Shown: positions 44,897 through 53,395, numbered from the stretch's first letter. The stretch is 64,000 bases of DNA from Rhizobium sp. (GCA_019459285.1 JAIBEL010000048.1:1-64000); one strand, 5' to 3'. Program-made: numbers and translations. The notes: generated from the letters alone by a model not told the origin.

Positions 44897-45001
44897 GACA
44901 CTCTCCTCCTCCAACATCAAGCTGCAAGGCCATTTCATCGCGTGCATGAAATGGAATGGGGGCCAATTTTATTTATTGTTCATTGTGCCCCCAGCCGTTT
45001 A

Positions 45002-45017
45002 CGCAAAATACGTACCA
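45002..45017 (-). promoter_or_regulatory. sigma-54 promoter of the second PEP-CTERM gene
   Basis: Minus strand TGGTACGTATTTTGCG: GG-N10-GC spacing exact, fourteen of sixteen positions match the -24/-12 consensus TGGCACG-N4-TTGCW. A second GGTACG copy lies about 20 bases further upstream. Confidence 0.75.
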
Positions 45018-45190
45018 CGCCTATGAAAGCTTCGTACCATACTGTTTACCCGATGTTTTTTATCCGGAACCCACCGTTCGTTCATTCATTTGGTTTGAAG
45101 TGTAAAGAAAACCGACAGTCACGACATGCCCGAGTTCATGCCGCTGACTTAGCCGGGCTGGGCCTGATCTGGTCCGTCGGCCTTCGCACG

Positions 45191-45218
45191 AAAAAACGGC
45201 CTCACGAGGAGGCCGTTT
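45191..45218 (-). terminator. terminator of the third PEP-CTERM gene
   Basis: AAACGGCCTC-ACGAG-GAGGCCGTTT hairpin with a T run on the minus strand (complement of 45196-45191), 20 bases beyond the stop at 45239. Confidence 0.9.
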
Positions 45219-45238
45219 CGCACAAAACAGTCCAACGC

Positions 45239-45961
45239 TCAGATCGCGATGCGGCCCTTGCGCCATCCCATGAAGCCAATCAACGCCAAGCCGGCGATGA
45301 ACAAGGCATACGCCTGCGGCTCCGGCACGGGCGTCGTCACGATGGCCACGCCGGCAAATTTTTTCTCGATGAAGGCTGCGCCACCGACAGACAGGCTGTT
45401 GGCCAGCAGGATGTTTTCGAGGGTGACGTTGACGCCGCTGACGATGCCGCCCGTTCCACCCCATCCGGCCGGAATCGCGACGTTTGCATGCGAGGTCCAG
45501 TCGGTGGTTTCGAAATCCACTAGGCTGGTCATGTCGGTCAGCGGGAGCGACGACTTGATTTTGCTGCTGGCGGCAGGCGTCAGAGGCGACGCCAGATCGC
45601 GCACATAGAGTTTGCCGCCGACGGCCACGCTGGAGCCTGCGCCGATGTTGTAGTAATCGCCGTCTTCGGTCAGGTTGACCGCCGATACCTGATAACCGGG
45701 ATTGGCATTGACCGTGACGTTGAAGGTCTGGCTGGCCGAGGCAAACCCGGTACCGTTGAAAGACTGGGCCTTATAGGTGGTGGGCGTGAAAAACAGCGCA
45801 TCCCCCGTCACCATGGGAACGCCGAATAGCCCGCTGAGCGCGCTGTCGAACGTGAAGCTGACCGTGGTGCCCACCACGGTGACCGGAACGGCCTGCACAG
45901 GCCCGCTCAGCATGGCAGCCGACAACGCCAGTACGGCGGCGGTGCGTTTAAAAAATTTCAT
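45239..45961 (-). CDS. PEP-CTERM sorting domain protein
   Basis: A 240-residue secreted protein: signal peptide (MKFFKRTAAVLALSAAMLSG, cleavage after VQA near residue 24), a beta-rich body without cysteine, and the sorting tail VPEPQA, YALFIAGLALIGFMG, WRKGR. The start at 45961 follows GGAGGA. Unlike the other two PEP-CTERM genes it has no convincing sigma-54 site; only a weak GG-N10-GC occurs upstream. It has its own terminator. Confidence 0.9.
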   Translation of the reverse strand: MKFFKRTAAVLALSAAMLSGPVQAVPVTVVGTTVSFTFDSALSGLFGVPMVTGDALFFTPTTYKAQSFNGTGFASASQTFNVTVNANPGYQVSAVNLTEDGDYYNIGAGSSVAVGGKLYVRDLASPLTPAASSKIKSSLPLTDMTSLVDFETTDWTSHANVAIPAGWGGTGGIVSGVNVTLENILLANSLSVGGAAFIEKKFAGVAIVTTPVPEPQAYALFIAGLALIGFMGWRKGRIAI

Positions 45962-46498
45962 GATGCTTCCTCCAATTCGATATTCAACATTGCGGTGTAT
46001 CTCCCTATCGCTCGTCAGCCTGAGCCGAAACAATGCGCTTTTTTTATGTACGTTTTGTGTATGTTTCATTTAAGGGTGCCCGTACCGCTTTTCCTCCTCC
46101 AGCCACCGAACGGGCTGATACCGGGTGGAGAGGTAAAAAAACTGCAAAAAAACATCCGCTTAGCTAGAACGATTAAAGCAATATGCATGCCAGCCGATCA
46201 TTCACGCCTGCACACCCTTGTTTGCGTGCTGCTTTTCATGGTTGCGGCAGGCGCGCCTGCAATGGCGCAAACCCCATTGTAAAAAACCCCGACAACGTAG
46301 CTTGCCGATAGGGATGACTTATCAATCTGCTGCATATGCGGTGTGTCCTTTGGGGCAGGCGGCTAGCCGAACCGCTTTATCCCATCACACGCATTCCCAT
46401 CTGTCTGACACCGCCCCACCGCCCGACTCACCGCCTTCTCCAGAGAACGTGCCGTGGCGCCTCCGTGCTATGCTGAACGCCATTTCGGGGGAGAGGAT
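45962..46498. other. 537-base gap between the third PEP-CTERM gene and the pil operon
   Basis: Divergent gap. A plus-strand reading from 46187 to 46282 would give 31 residues resembling a bare signal peptide (LHTLVCVLLFMVAAGAPAMA), but it has no ribosome binding site and nothing follows, so it is not called as a gene. No clear terminator, tRNA or repeat is seen. The promoter of the PP0621-pilS-pilR operon should lie in the right half. Confidence 0.4.
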
Positions 46499-46723
46499 GT
46501 GTTCAAGATTCTGTTGCTGATCGCGATTGGTTTCATCGTGCTGGCCTTGTTTCGTGCCTACCAGCGTTCGCTCGGCCAGCCGCCCTCATCCGCGCGCGAA
46601 AAAACCGTCGAAGACATGGTGAAGTGCGCGCATTGTGGCGTGAACCTGCCGCGCAGCGAGGCCATTTATTCCGGCGGCGATTTCTTCTGTACACCCGAAC
46701 ACCGGCAACTCGGCAAGAGATGA
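46499..46723 (+). CDS. PP0621-type small membrane protein
   Basis: A 74-residue protein with one N-terminal membrane helix (residues 3-19) and a C-terminal zinc-ribbon-like part: CAHCGVNLPRSEAIYSGGDF then FCTPEHRQLG, i.e. CxxC...C/H ligands. This small protein regularly precedes pilS in beta- and gamma-proteobacteria. The start is GTG at 46499, directly after GGGGGAGAGG. It overlaps pilS by ATGA. Function unknown. Confidence 0.82.
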   Translation: MFKILLLIAIGFIVLALFRAYQRSLGQPPSSAREKTVEDMVKCAHCGVNLPRSEAIYSGGDFFCTPEHRQLGKR

Positions 46724-48300
46724 ACGCAGCGGCAACGTCTATGCCGCGCCCGACCACGCCGGGTTATTTCGCGTCCCATTGGCGCAGTCTCGATTACTTC
46801 AATTTGTATCGCCTGACGCTGGCCGCCGCGCTGGTGTTCAGCGGCCTGTTGTTCAGCACGTCGGATCTGTTCCGCCAGAGCGCAAACGGGCGTTTTCAGA
46901 GCTATGCCTTCGCCTATCTGATGATCGCGGCATTGTTCGTGCTGGGTATCCGCGCACGCTGGCCGGGATTCCAGATCCAGCTCACCGCCCACATCACGGC
47001 CGATATCGTGCTGTTCATGCTGATGATGTCGACCAGCGAGCAACTGGCAAGCGGTTTGGGCCTGCTGCTGGCGATTTCCATTGCTTCCGGCGGGCTGGTC
47101 GGAAGCGGACGCCTGACTTTGCTCTATGCCGCCATGGCATCGATCGCCGTTCTGCTGCAGCACGGCTTCAGCATTCTGGGCGGCGGCCAGGGGATGGACA
47201 GTTTTTTCCAGGTCGGTTTGCTATGCGCAGGATATTTCGCCATCGGCTTGCTGGCGCATGCACTGACCCTGCGCGCGCTCCGGTCGGAAAGACTGGCGCA
47301 GCAGCAGGCAGGCGAACTGGCCCTGCTGAACCGCATCAATGCCGTGGCCATCGAAAACTCGCCCGACGGCCTATTGGCTATACGCGGCGACGGCATCATA
47401 CGACACGCCAGCCCGCGCGCATTGGCACTGCTCGGTATCACGGCAGCGGCGGTCCCGGGCATCACCCGCCTGGAAGACTGCTCGCCCGAACTGGCGCGTA
47501 TGTCGCAGCAGATGCAGCCCGGAACAACGTTCACCTTGAACACCGCGGCCGCACAGTTGCGGGTGCGCTGCATCCCGCTGGAAACACCGGACGACAGCCG
47601 CGTGCTGGTGCTGGAAGATCAAAGCCAGGCCGAACAGGCGGCCCAGCGGCTCAAGCTGGCTGCGCTGGGACGACTCACTGCCAACATCGCACACGAAATC
47701 CGCAACCCGCTGTCAGCCATCAGCCATGCCGCGCAACTGTTGGGGGAGGAAACGCACGATACCACTCAGGCTCGATTGACCGGGATCATCGAGAACAATG
47801 CACGCCGGCTCGATCGTCTGGTGGAAGAAGTGCTGACACTCAATCGGCGCGATCGGCTTCACCCGGTCAGTTTCGATGCCGCAGCGCTCGGCCTATTGGT
47901 CGACGAGCTGCGTCAGACTGAAGAAATCCCGGCAGACGCCGTCATAATCGACATGCCCGACAGCCTGCATTTCCAGTTCGACCCCGACCATCTACGCCAG
48001 ATCGTGTGGAATCTCATGCGCAATGCCTGGCGTTTCAGCCGCAAGCAGGCGGGCAGCATCCGCATCGGCGCACAGATGCAGGGCAGCAACATGCAGATCG
48101 AGATCGGTGACGACGGGCCCGGTGTGGCGTCGGAACACCAGGACAAGCTTTTCGAGCCCTTCTTCACCACGGATGCGCAGGGTACCGGATTGGGCCTGTT
48201 CCTGGCACGCGAACTGGCCGAGGCCAACCATGCGGCGCTGAGCTACGTTCCCGGCAATGGCGGCGCGCGTTTCCGCCTCGCCCTGCGCGGAGGCGAGTGA
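46720..48300 (+). CDS. pilS: sensor histidine kinase PilS
   Basis: A 526-residue membrane kinase. Six N-terminal helices (about residues 25-185), a PAS-like segment (IENSPDGLLAIRGDGIIRH, about residue 215), then HisKA with the phosphorylated His in ANIAHEIRNPLSAISHAAQL (about residue 325) and the HATPase motifs NLMRNAWRFSR, GDDGPGV and GTGLGLFLAREL. With PilR it controls pilin genes through sigma-54. The six-helix N-terminus separates it from PrsK-type kinases. It is three bases from pilR. Confidence 0.92.
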   Translation: MNAAATSMPRPTTPGYFASHWRSLDYFNLYRLTLAAALVFSGLLFSTSDLFRQSANGRFQSYAFAYLMIAALFVLGIRARWPGFQIQLTAHITADIVLFMLMMSTSEQLASGLGLLLAISIASGGLVGSGRLTLLYAAMASIAVLLQHGFSILGGGQGMDSFFQVGLLCAGYFAIGLLAHALTLRALRSERLAQQQAGELALLNRINAVAIENSPDGLLAIRGDGIIRHASPRALALLGITAAAVPGITRLEDCSPELARMSQQMQPGTTFTLNTAAAQLRVRCIPLETPDDSRVLVLEDQSQAEQAAQRLKLAALGRLTANIAHEIRNPLSAISHAAQLLGEETHDTTQARLTGIIENNARRLDRLVEEVLTLNRRDRLHPVSFDAAALGLLVDELRQTEEIPADAVIIDMPDSLHFQFDPDHLRQIVWNLMRNAWRFSRKQAGSIRIGAQMQGSNMQIEIGDDGPGVASEHQDKLFEPFFTTDAQGTGLGLFLARELAEANHAALSYVPGNGGARFRLALRGGE

Positions 48301-48302
48301 TC

Positions 48303-49619
48303 ATGGCGGCCTCTCCACGCATTCTGCTGGTTGACGACGAACCCGACCTGCTCGATCTGATGGAATTGACCCTGGTCAAGATGGGACTGGAAACCGATCG
48401 CGCCGTCAGCGTTGCCGAGGCGCAGGCCCGACTGCGGCAGACACATTACGATCTCTGCCTGACCGATATGCGACTGACCGATGGCGAAGGGCTGGACGTG
48501 ATTGCCTGCGCCAGCGCACTGGCCCTGCCGGTCCCGGTGGCCGTCATCACCGCTTACGGCAATGCCGGCAACGCCGTCGCCGCACTGAAAGCGGGCGCAT
48601 TCGATTATCTGGCCAAACCGGTGGCGCTCGACCAGCTCCGCACGCTGGTCAAATCCGCGCTGGCGATTCCCGAATCCGCGCAGGCAGACGATCCAAGCCG
48701 TGAACTGATCGGCCAATCGGCCGTCATGCAGGACATCCGTGCACGCATTGCCAAACTCGCACGGACCCAGGCGCCAGTGCATATCGCAGGCGAATCGGGC
48801 AGCGGCAAGGAACTCGCGGCACGCCTGATCCATCGTCTCGGCAACCGGTCCGGCAAGCCCTTCGTCGCGGTCAACTGCGGCGCGATTCCCGAAACGCTGA
48901 TGGAAAGCGAATTTTTCGGCTATCGAAAGGGCGCGTTCACGGGGGCCGACGCCGACCGCGACGGCTTCTTTCAGGCAGCCAACGGCGGCACCCTGTTTCT
49001 CGACGAGGTGGCCGATCTGCCGTTGTCGATGCAGGTGAAGCTGCTGCGCGTGCTGCAGGAAAAAAAGGTCCGCAAGGTCGGCGCCACGACCGAGGAGCCC
49101 ATCGACGTCCGCATCGTGAGCGCCACGCACCAGGATTTGTCCGCGCTCGTGGAAACAGGCCGCTTTCGCCAGGACCTGTATTACCGGTTGAACGTGATCG
49201 ATCTCGTCATGCCGAGCTTGCGCGACCGCGCCAAGGACATCCCGGAAATGGCGCGTTTTCTGCTCGACAAGCTGGGAGGGGCCGACGTCAAGCTGGATCG
49301 CGATGCGGAACAGGCGCTCTGCGCCTATGCATTCCCCGGCAACGTACGTGAACTGGAAAACACGCTGGAGCGCGCGCTTGCGCTGTGCGAAGGTCGACAC
49401 ATCAACGCCGCCGACCTCAATCTGGTGCCTGCCCTGCCGGCTGCCGGCGCCGCACCCGGCAGCAAATATCCTCTGCAGGACTATCTCGACCAGATGGAAC
49501 GCACCGCCATTCTCGAAGCACTGGAACAGACGCGCTACAACAAGACTGCCGCTGCCCGGCTGCTCGGCGTCACCTTCCGCAGCCTGCGCTACCGGCTCGA
49601 ACGATTGGGAATCGAATAG
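48303..49619 (+). CDS. pilR: sigma-54 response regulator PilR
   Basis: A 438-residue regulator. Receiver domain (VDDEPDLLDLMEL, phospho-Asp in CLTDMRLTDGEG near residue 53, Lys in YLAKPV), AAA+ domain with Walker A GESGSGKELAARL, the sigma-54-contacting RKGAFTGADADRDG loop and Walker B GTLFLDEVADLP, and a C-terminal Fis-type helix-turn-helix (YNKTAAARLLGVTFRSLRYR). The ATG at 48303 is preceded by GGAGGCGAG. Whether it also acts on the sigma-54 promoters of the PEP-CTERM genes nearby is an open question; PrsR would be the usual regulator there. Confidence 0.93.
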   Translation: MAASPRILLVDDEPDLLDLMELTLVKMGLETDRAVSVAEAQARLRQTHYDLCLTDMRLTDGEGLDVIACASALALPVPVAVITAYGNAGNAVAALKAGAFDYLAKPVALDQLRTLVKSALAIPESAQADDPSRELIGQSAVMQDIRARIAKLARTQAPVHIAGESGSGKELAARLIHRLGNRSGKPFVAVNCGAIPETLMESEFFGYRKGAFTGADADRDGFFQAANGGTLFLDEVADLPLSMQVKLLRVLQEKKVRKVGATTEEPIDVRIVSATHQDLSALVETGRFRQDLYYRLNVIDLVMPSLRDRAKDIPEMARFLLDKLGGADVKLDRDAEQALCAYAFPGNVRELENTLERALALCEGRHINAADLNLVPALPAAGAAPGSKYPLQDYLDQMERTAILEALEQTRYNKTAAARLLGVTFRSLRYRLERLGIE

Positions 49620-49642
49620 GGCAAGCCGCGCGCCATCCCGAT

Positions 49643-49683
49643 ACACGTTGAAAGACCCGCGCTCGGCGGGTCTTTCAACGTGT
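49643..49683 (+). terminator. terminator after pilR
   Basis: An 18-base perfect stem (ACACGTTGAAAGACCCGC and its complement) around GCTCG, 24 bases past the pilR stop. A T-rich run is inside the descending arm (TCTTTCAACG) rather than after it. It probably marks the last chromosomal feature before the integrated element. Confidence 0.75.
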
Positions 49684-49762
49684 ATGTGGTGCGCTTGTCT
49701 GACCCATAATTAACAACGTACGCCTTATTCAGCGCGGTATCACGCCAAATCAATAGACGTGA

Positions 49763-49782
49763 TACCCCCATATATACCCCCA
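49763..49782. repeat. left integrase arm-type repeats
   Basis: TACCCCCA at 49763-49770 and again at 49775-49782, the same box that is repeated near the integrase end of the element. They lie 80 bases before the first element gene. Confidence 0.55.
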
Positions 49783-49863
49783 TCCACCGCATGCAACCGA
49801 CAAACTCTTCGCCCCGCTCCGCGCGGGTATCATCGCTTTGCTGTCCACCGTCTGAATGCAACC

Positions 49864-50499
49864 ATGAACACCTCCAACAACCCGGGCGATGATTCCGTCC
49901 TTTGGGCAATTCCCCGGCCCGACTGGCGACAATGGGAGAGGAAGCACAAAGCGAAGCTGTGGCAGGCCGTCGCCCTATTGTGCGAGCTTGAGCCCTCCAG
50001 ACTTGAAAGCCCCAGGCCTTCAAGCACCGTCCCTCAAAGCGTCAGCACGACCGGCAAACTGGATACATTGTTCACCCAACCCCCGCCGAAATTCAATTCG
50101 CTGCTTGGCCTTGCTAAAACCGGCATTGGCGCGGGCTTATTAAGGCCCGACAAACTCGACCCGGAACAGCTTGAAGAAAGCGAAATCGACTTGACGGTGT
50201 TTGCATCCTGGGCAAATGCCACCGGGCTAGCTTTTCCTGAAGGATTCCCTTGGCAGCCGGAAATGAATCTTCAAATCACTGGCTGGCCATGGGGACGCCA
50301 CGAAACCGAATTACTGCGCAAGCTGGCCCACGCTGCCGACCTTTTTTGGAAAAAATACGACCCCGCCGACCTCTCAAGCGCACCGACAAACGAGCAAGTT
50401 ATCGAATGGTTAATTGGAGAGAAAGTCGCTAGGCGAACCGCCGAAGTCATGGCGACAATCCTACGCGCCGACGGCCTTCCGACTGGCCCACGCAAGTAA
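49864..50499 (+). CDS. element-borne protein of unknown function
   Basis: A 211-residue soluble protein without signal or membrane segment. I do not recognise a domain. The N-terminal WQAVALLCELEPSRLE segment and the C-terminal EQVIEWLIGEKVARRTAEVM region are probably helical; the middle is Pro/Ser-rich. Proteins with this kind of W-x-KLWQAVALLCELEP start recur as the first gene of small beta-proteobacterial integrative elements beside AlpA-like genes. The ATG at 49864 has only a weak upstream purine stretch. Confidence 0.6.
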   Translation: MNTSNNPGDDSVLWAIPRPDWRQWERKHKAKLWQAVALLCELEPSRLESPRPSSTVPQSVSTTGKLDTLFTQPPPKFNSLLGLAKTGIGAGLLRPDKLDPEQLEESEIDLTVFASWANATGLAFPEGFPWQPEMNLQITGWPWGRHETELLRKLAHAADLFWKKYDPADLSSAPTNEQVIEWLIGEKVARRTAEVMATILRADGLPTGPRK

Positions 50500-50610
50500 T
50501 TCCCCGCGCCCACTCCGGGCCAATACGGGCGCGGGTTTCAGCCGAGTCCACACCGAGTCCCCGCGACCCTCTGCGCCTATTTTCAAAGCCACTTGCGCTA
50601 TTAAATCCGT

Positions 50611-50649
50611 AACCATGTTCAACAGCACCAAAGAGGTGTCAACATGGTT
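50611..50649 (+). promoter_or_regulatory. hairpin enclosing the alpA ribosome binding site
   Basis: AACCATGTT (50611-50619) and AACATGGTT (50641-50649) are perfect inverted repeats; an inner CACC/GGTG pair brackets AAAGA. The Shine-Dalgarno GAGGTG and the ATG (50644) both fall inside the stem, so folding would hide the start of translation. As DNA, the palindrome could equally be an operator for AlpA itself. Confidence 0.5.
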
Positions 50650-50898
50650 AACGCAATCCTTCGGCTTCCTGCCGTCAAAGCCCAATCCGGCGCTTCTCGC
50701 TCAACGATCTACCTTCGCATTCAGCAAGGTCTCTGGCCCAAGCCGGTAAAGCTAGGCCCGCGCTCCGTGGGCTGGCCCGCGTCTGAGGTTTCCGCTCTGA
50801 ATGCCGCGCGCATCGCAGGCATGGTCGATACAGAAATTCGCGCCCTGGTGGCGACACTCGAAGCGGCCCGCAAATCAGCTCCTAGCCGGGCCTTTTAA
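50644..50898 (+). CDS. AlpA-family DNA-binding protein
   Basis: An 84-residue protein with an AlpA/excisionase-like winged helix: LRLPAVKAQSGASRSTIYLRI, then GLWPKPVKLGPRSVGWPASEV. AlpA-type proteins regulate or direct excision of P4-like prophages and satellites. The ATG at 50644 follows GAGGTG. The gene ends three bases before the replication gene fragment, and its control probably involves the hairpin at its start. Confidence 0.85.
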   Translation: MVNAILRLPAVKAQSGASRSTIYLRIQQGLWPKPVKLGPRSVGWPASEVSALNAARIAGMVDTEIRALVATLEAARKSAPSRAF

Positions 50899-50901
50899 GC
50901 C

Positions 50902-51780
50902 ATGCGGCCGGCAAAGCGTGCGTGCCCACCGACAGAATTGGCCAATGAGGCAGAGCGCATCGTTTGGCATTTGGATGACAGCGATGGTGATGATCGACGT
51001 TTCCGGCGTGAGATTTTCCAGCAATGGCCAAGCAAGATTGCGGAAGCGGTAGCCAAGACATATCGCGTTCGTTACGAAACCCAGGGACAACGCGAAGCCA
51101 ACCTCTTCTTGCTGGACATGCGGGACAGGTTCAAGCCTGCCAGCATGGCGCTTGCCTGGAACGATGACGAACTGGTATCAGAAGCGGAACAGGCAAGCAA
51201 TCGATGCCGGGAAGCATTGGGGCTCTATCCAGGATGCCTAGATGAAATTCTCAGGCTGCTTCTCGGTATCTGTAACCGTTACGGGCTGGACGCTGCCTCT
51301 GTTACAGATACCGATACCGTTACAGAGAAAGAACCGCGCATCCGAGTGGGGCAAACACCCTATACCGTTACCGGATTCATTCGGCGCGTTACCGATAGGG
51401 ATAGTAGGTGGTGGCGTAGGCAACTACGCAGCCGCCACGGGCGAGATATTGAAGCCGCCGCTATTCAAGTCGGATTAGTCAAGGTTCAGGCGGGCATTTA
51501 TGCCAGTGATGAAACACTAGGACGCAAGCGCCAGCAACACAGGCGAAACCGTCGCATCCTCGAATCCATGCAGGCGGTAAACGATTCCGGATACAGCCAG
51601 AGTCTGGCCGAGCTTTCAGATGTAACCGTATCGAATCCACGAATCCGGCGAGCCGAGCTCATGACGCGTGCCCGTGGATTTGAAGAGATAGCCAAATCAC
51701 ATGGGCATGCGGCAGAGTTTTACACCGTCACCTGCCCTTCTCGCATGCACGCCAACTGCACTCTCCTATGTTTACATTGA
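50902..51780 (+). pseudogene. 5' fragment of a GPA-type phage replication endonuclease gene
   Basis: The 292-residue reading frame resembles the N-terminal part of bacteriophage P2 gene A-type proteins (HUH rolling-circle initiators of 700-800 residues). The family signature TRARGFEEIAKSHGHAAEFY then TVTCPSRMHA is reached at residues 253-285, after which the frame ends in seven unrelated residues. The HUH histidines and active tyrosines, which lie downstream in the family, are missing. The break coincides with the start of the reverse-transcriptase gene (51768), whose first codons overlap this stop. Replication function must be lost unless supplied in trans. Confidence 0.75.
51264..51325. repeat. 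inverted and iterated GTTAC repeats inside the replication gene
   Basis: CGGTATCTGTAAC (51264-51276) and GTTACAGATACCG (51301-51313) form a perfect 13-base inverted repeat, followed at once by ATACCGTTACAG (51314-51325). Further TACCGTTACC and GCGTTACCG units occur at about 51363-51395. In P2-like phages the origin lies within gene A, so an origin is a reasonable reading. Confidence 0.5.
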
Positions 51781-53339
51781 CTAGCATTGAACTCGATAAC
51801 GCGCTCGCAGCAATAAATCATCATGGCTATAGCACGATGCTCCCAGATCCACCGGAGTGGGATGTTGTCACGGCGAACTGGCCTGCCATTAGAGACATCC
51901 TCGAGAAGATCGATCTCGATACCTACGAGCCCCTTAAGTTAATGAGGGTCTTTGCGCCAAAAAGTCGTGCAAACATTCGTGTGATGCACATGCTTCACCC
52001 TCAAGACCTATTGATTTATACGGCATTAGTCCTGATTGCGAAGAACGACATCGAAGCGAACCGCGTGCCGTTAAAGGCCCAGCGCGTCTTTTCCTACAGA
52101 TCAGATATCTCAAGACCCCAAGTTCTCTATGGGGCCAAAGGTTCTTATGAGGCCTATCGTAAACAACTGGATACCAAGGCCGAGAACGAGAAAGTCAAGT
52201 TCGTCGCAATCGCAGATATTGCCGATTTCTATCCGCGCATTTATCAACATAGGCTTGAGAACGTCATTGAGAGCGTTGCCACAAGCCAGCGCGTGAGAGA
52301 TGTTGCCCGTGTTCTGGTACGAAAGCTTATCGGAAGCTTGATGGGAAGAAACAGCTATGGCATCCCCGTTGGCCCTTATGCTTCGCGCCTTCTTGGAGAG
52401 GCAGTACTGATCGATGTTGATGCCACCCTGCAGAGTCAAGGAATTAATTTTGTACGGTGGGTAGATGATTACAACATCTTTTGTAAGACCGAATACGAGG
52501 CGCAGTCCGTTCTTTTTGCCTTGGGTGAATGGCTCTTCTCTAATCACGGACTAACGCTGCAGTCTGCGAAAACAAAGATTCTTCCAATCGACATTTACAA
52601 GAACGAAGTCTTATATCGCCATGAAGAGCAGTTAACGGATCGTGACACTGTTGTGAATATGTTCCGTGGCTTCACCATTGGGTATGAAGGTGAAGATGAC
52701 GACGAAGAACCTGACGAGGAAGAAATTCAGGGAGTACTTGCTGTGCTTCAAGGAACCGACATCAAAGGGATGCTCGAGGCCTCCCTGGCTGATACAGCCC
52801 TCGTCGACTATGAGGCCGTTGTATATGCTCTCACGAAGCTTCCACGCATCCCAGGAGCCCCGCCTGCCCTCAAGCGCGAGGTTCTTGAACTTGTGATCGA
52901 CAACGCAGAGTTGTTGTATCCAGTAGCCGAGCAGATATCGAAATACGTTTTGTCCTTCTCCGATCTGACCCGAACAGAACAAAAGCGTATCGCTACCAAG
53001 CTGCTTCGGCCACTCAAGAGCAAGAGAAACCCCCCACCTCCCTACTACGCGATGTGGATTCTTCATATATTCGCGTCGTCACCGGCATGGAACCACGCGA
53101 AAGACATCGTTGCTCTCTATACCGGCTCAACGTCAGAGGTCATCAAACGCCACGCTGCACTGGCGATTCAATCATCCGGCAACCGCTCAGAAGCTGTCGC
53201 TATAAAAGATGACTATGTAGGAGCGTCACCAATGCTAAGGCTCGCGATCCTCTTTGCCAGCAGAAAGCTTGGCATCGATGAGAGAAAGCACTGGAAGCTT
53301 GCGAACGGAGTAAGCGGTGGAATCGAAAAACTCATCTAA
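51768..53339 (+). CDS. reverse transcriptase of the Abi/unknown-group (defence) type
   Basis: A 523-residue protein. Residues about 45-300 carry RT motifs: QRVFSYR (105-111), motif A VAIADIADFYPRIYQHRLE (Asp150), motif B GIPVGPYASRLLGEAVLIDVD (from 198, shown here in part), motif C FVRWVDDYNIF (Asp233-Asp234) and motif D LQSAKTKIL. The RVFSYR and GxPxGxxxSRLLxE forms point to the UG/Abi clade of defence-associated RTs rather than to group II introns or retrons. Residues 300-325 are very acidic; 340-515 is all-helical and HEAT-like, with no second enzyme domain. It has no Shine-Dalgarno sequence and overlaps the end of the broken replication gene, so translation is probably coupled. GC is lower than in the flanks. 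The defence role is inferred; I cannot assign a numbered class. Confidence 0.85.
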   Translation: MFTLTSIELDNALAAINHHGYSTMLPDPPEWDVVTANWPAIRDILEKIDLDTYEPLKLMRVFAPKSRANIRVMHMLHPQDLLIYTALVLIAKNDIEANRVPLKAQRVFSYRSDISRPQVLYGAKGSYEAYRKQLDTKAENEKVKFVAIADIADFYPRIYQHRLENVIESVATSQRVRDVARVLVRKLIGSLMGRNSYGIPVGPYASRLLGEAVLIDVDATLQSQGINFVRWVDDYNIFCKTEYEAQSVLFALGEWLFSNHGLTLQSAKTKILPIDIYKNEVLYRHEEQLTDRDTVVNMFRGFTIGYEGEDDDEEPDEEEIQGVLAVLQGTDIKGMLEASLADTALVDYEAVVYALTKLPRIPGAPPALKREVLELVIDNAELLYPVAEQISKYVLSFSDLTRTEQKRIATKLLRPLKSKRNPPPPYYAMWILHIFASSPAWNHAKDIVALYTGSTSEVIKRHAALAIQSSGNRSEAVAIKDDYVGASPMLRLAILFASRKLGIDERKHWKLANGVSGGIEKLI

Positions 53340-53395
53340 GCAGGACTGTGCCTAAGTCGAACGTTGAAGGCTCTTACGGGTACCTGGGCTAGAGA

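Noticed and set aside
46187-46282. 31-residue plus-strand peptide resembling a signal sequence
   Set aside because: No ribosome binding site, no mature part, no recognised family.
48243-49646. 467-residue minus-strand frame opposite pilR
   Set aside because: Antisense of the PilR AAA+ and receiver motifs; composition is typical of a shadow frame in high-GC DNA.
51768-53339. Group II intron or retron as explanation of the reverse transcriptase
   Set aside because: No maturase/X domain or intron ends (GUGYG...AY), and no msr-msd-like inverted repeats beside the gene; the motifs fit the Abi/UG type better.
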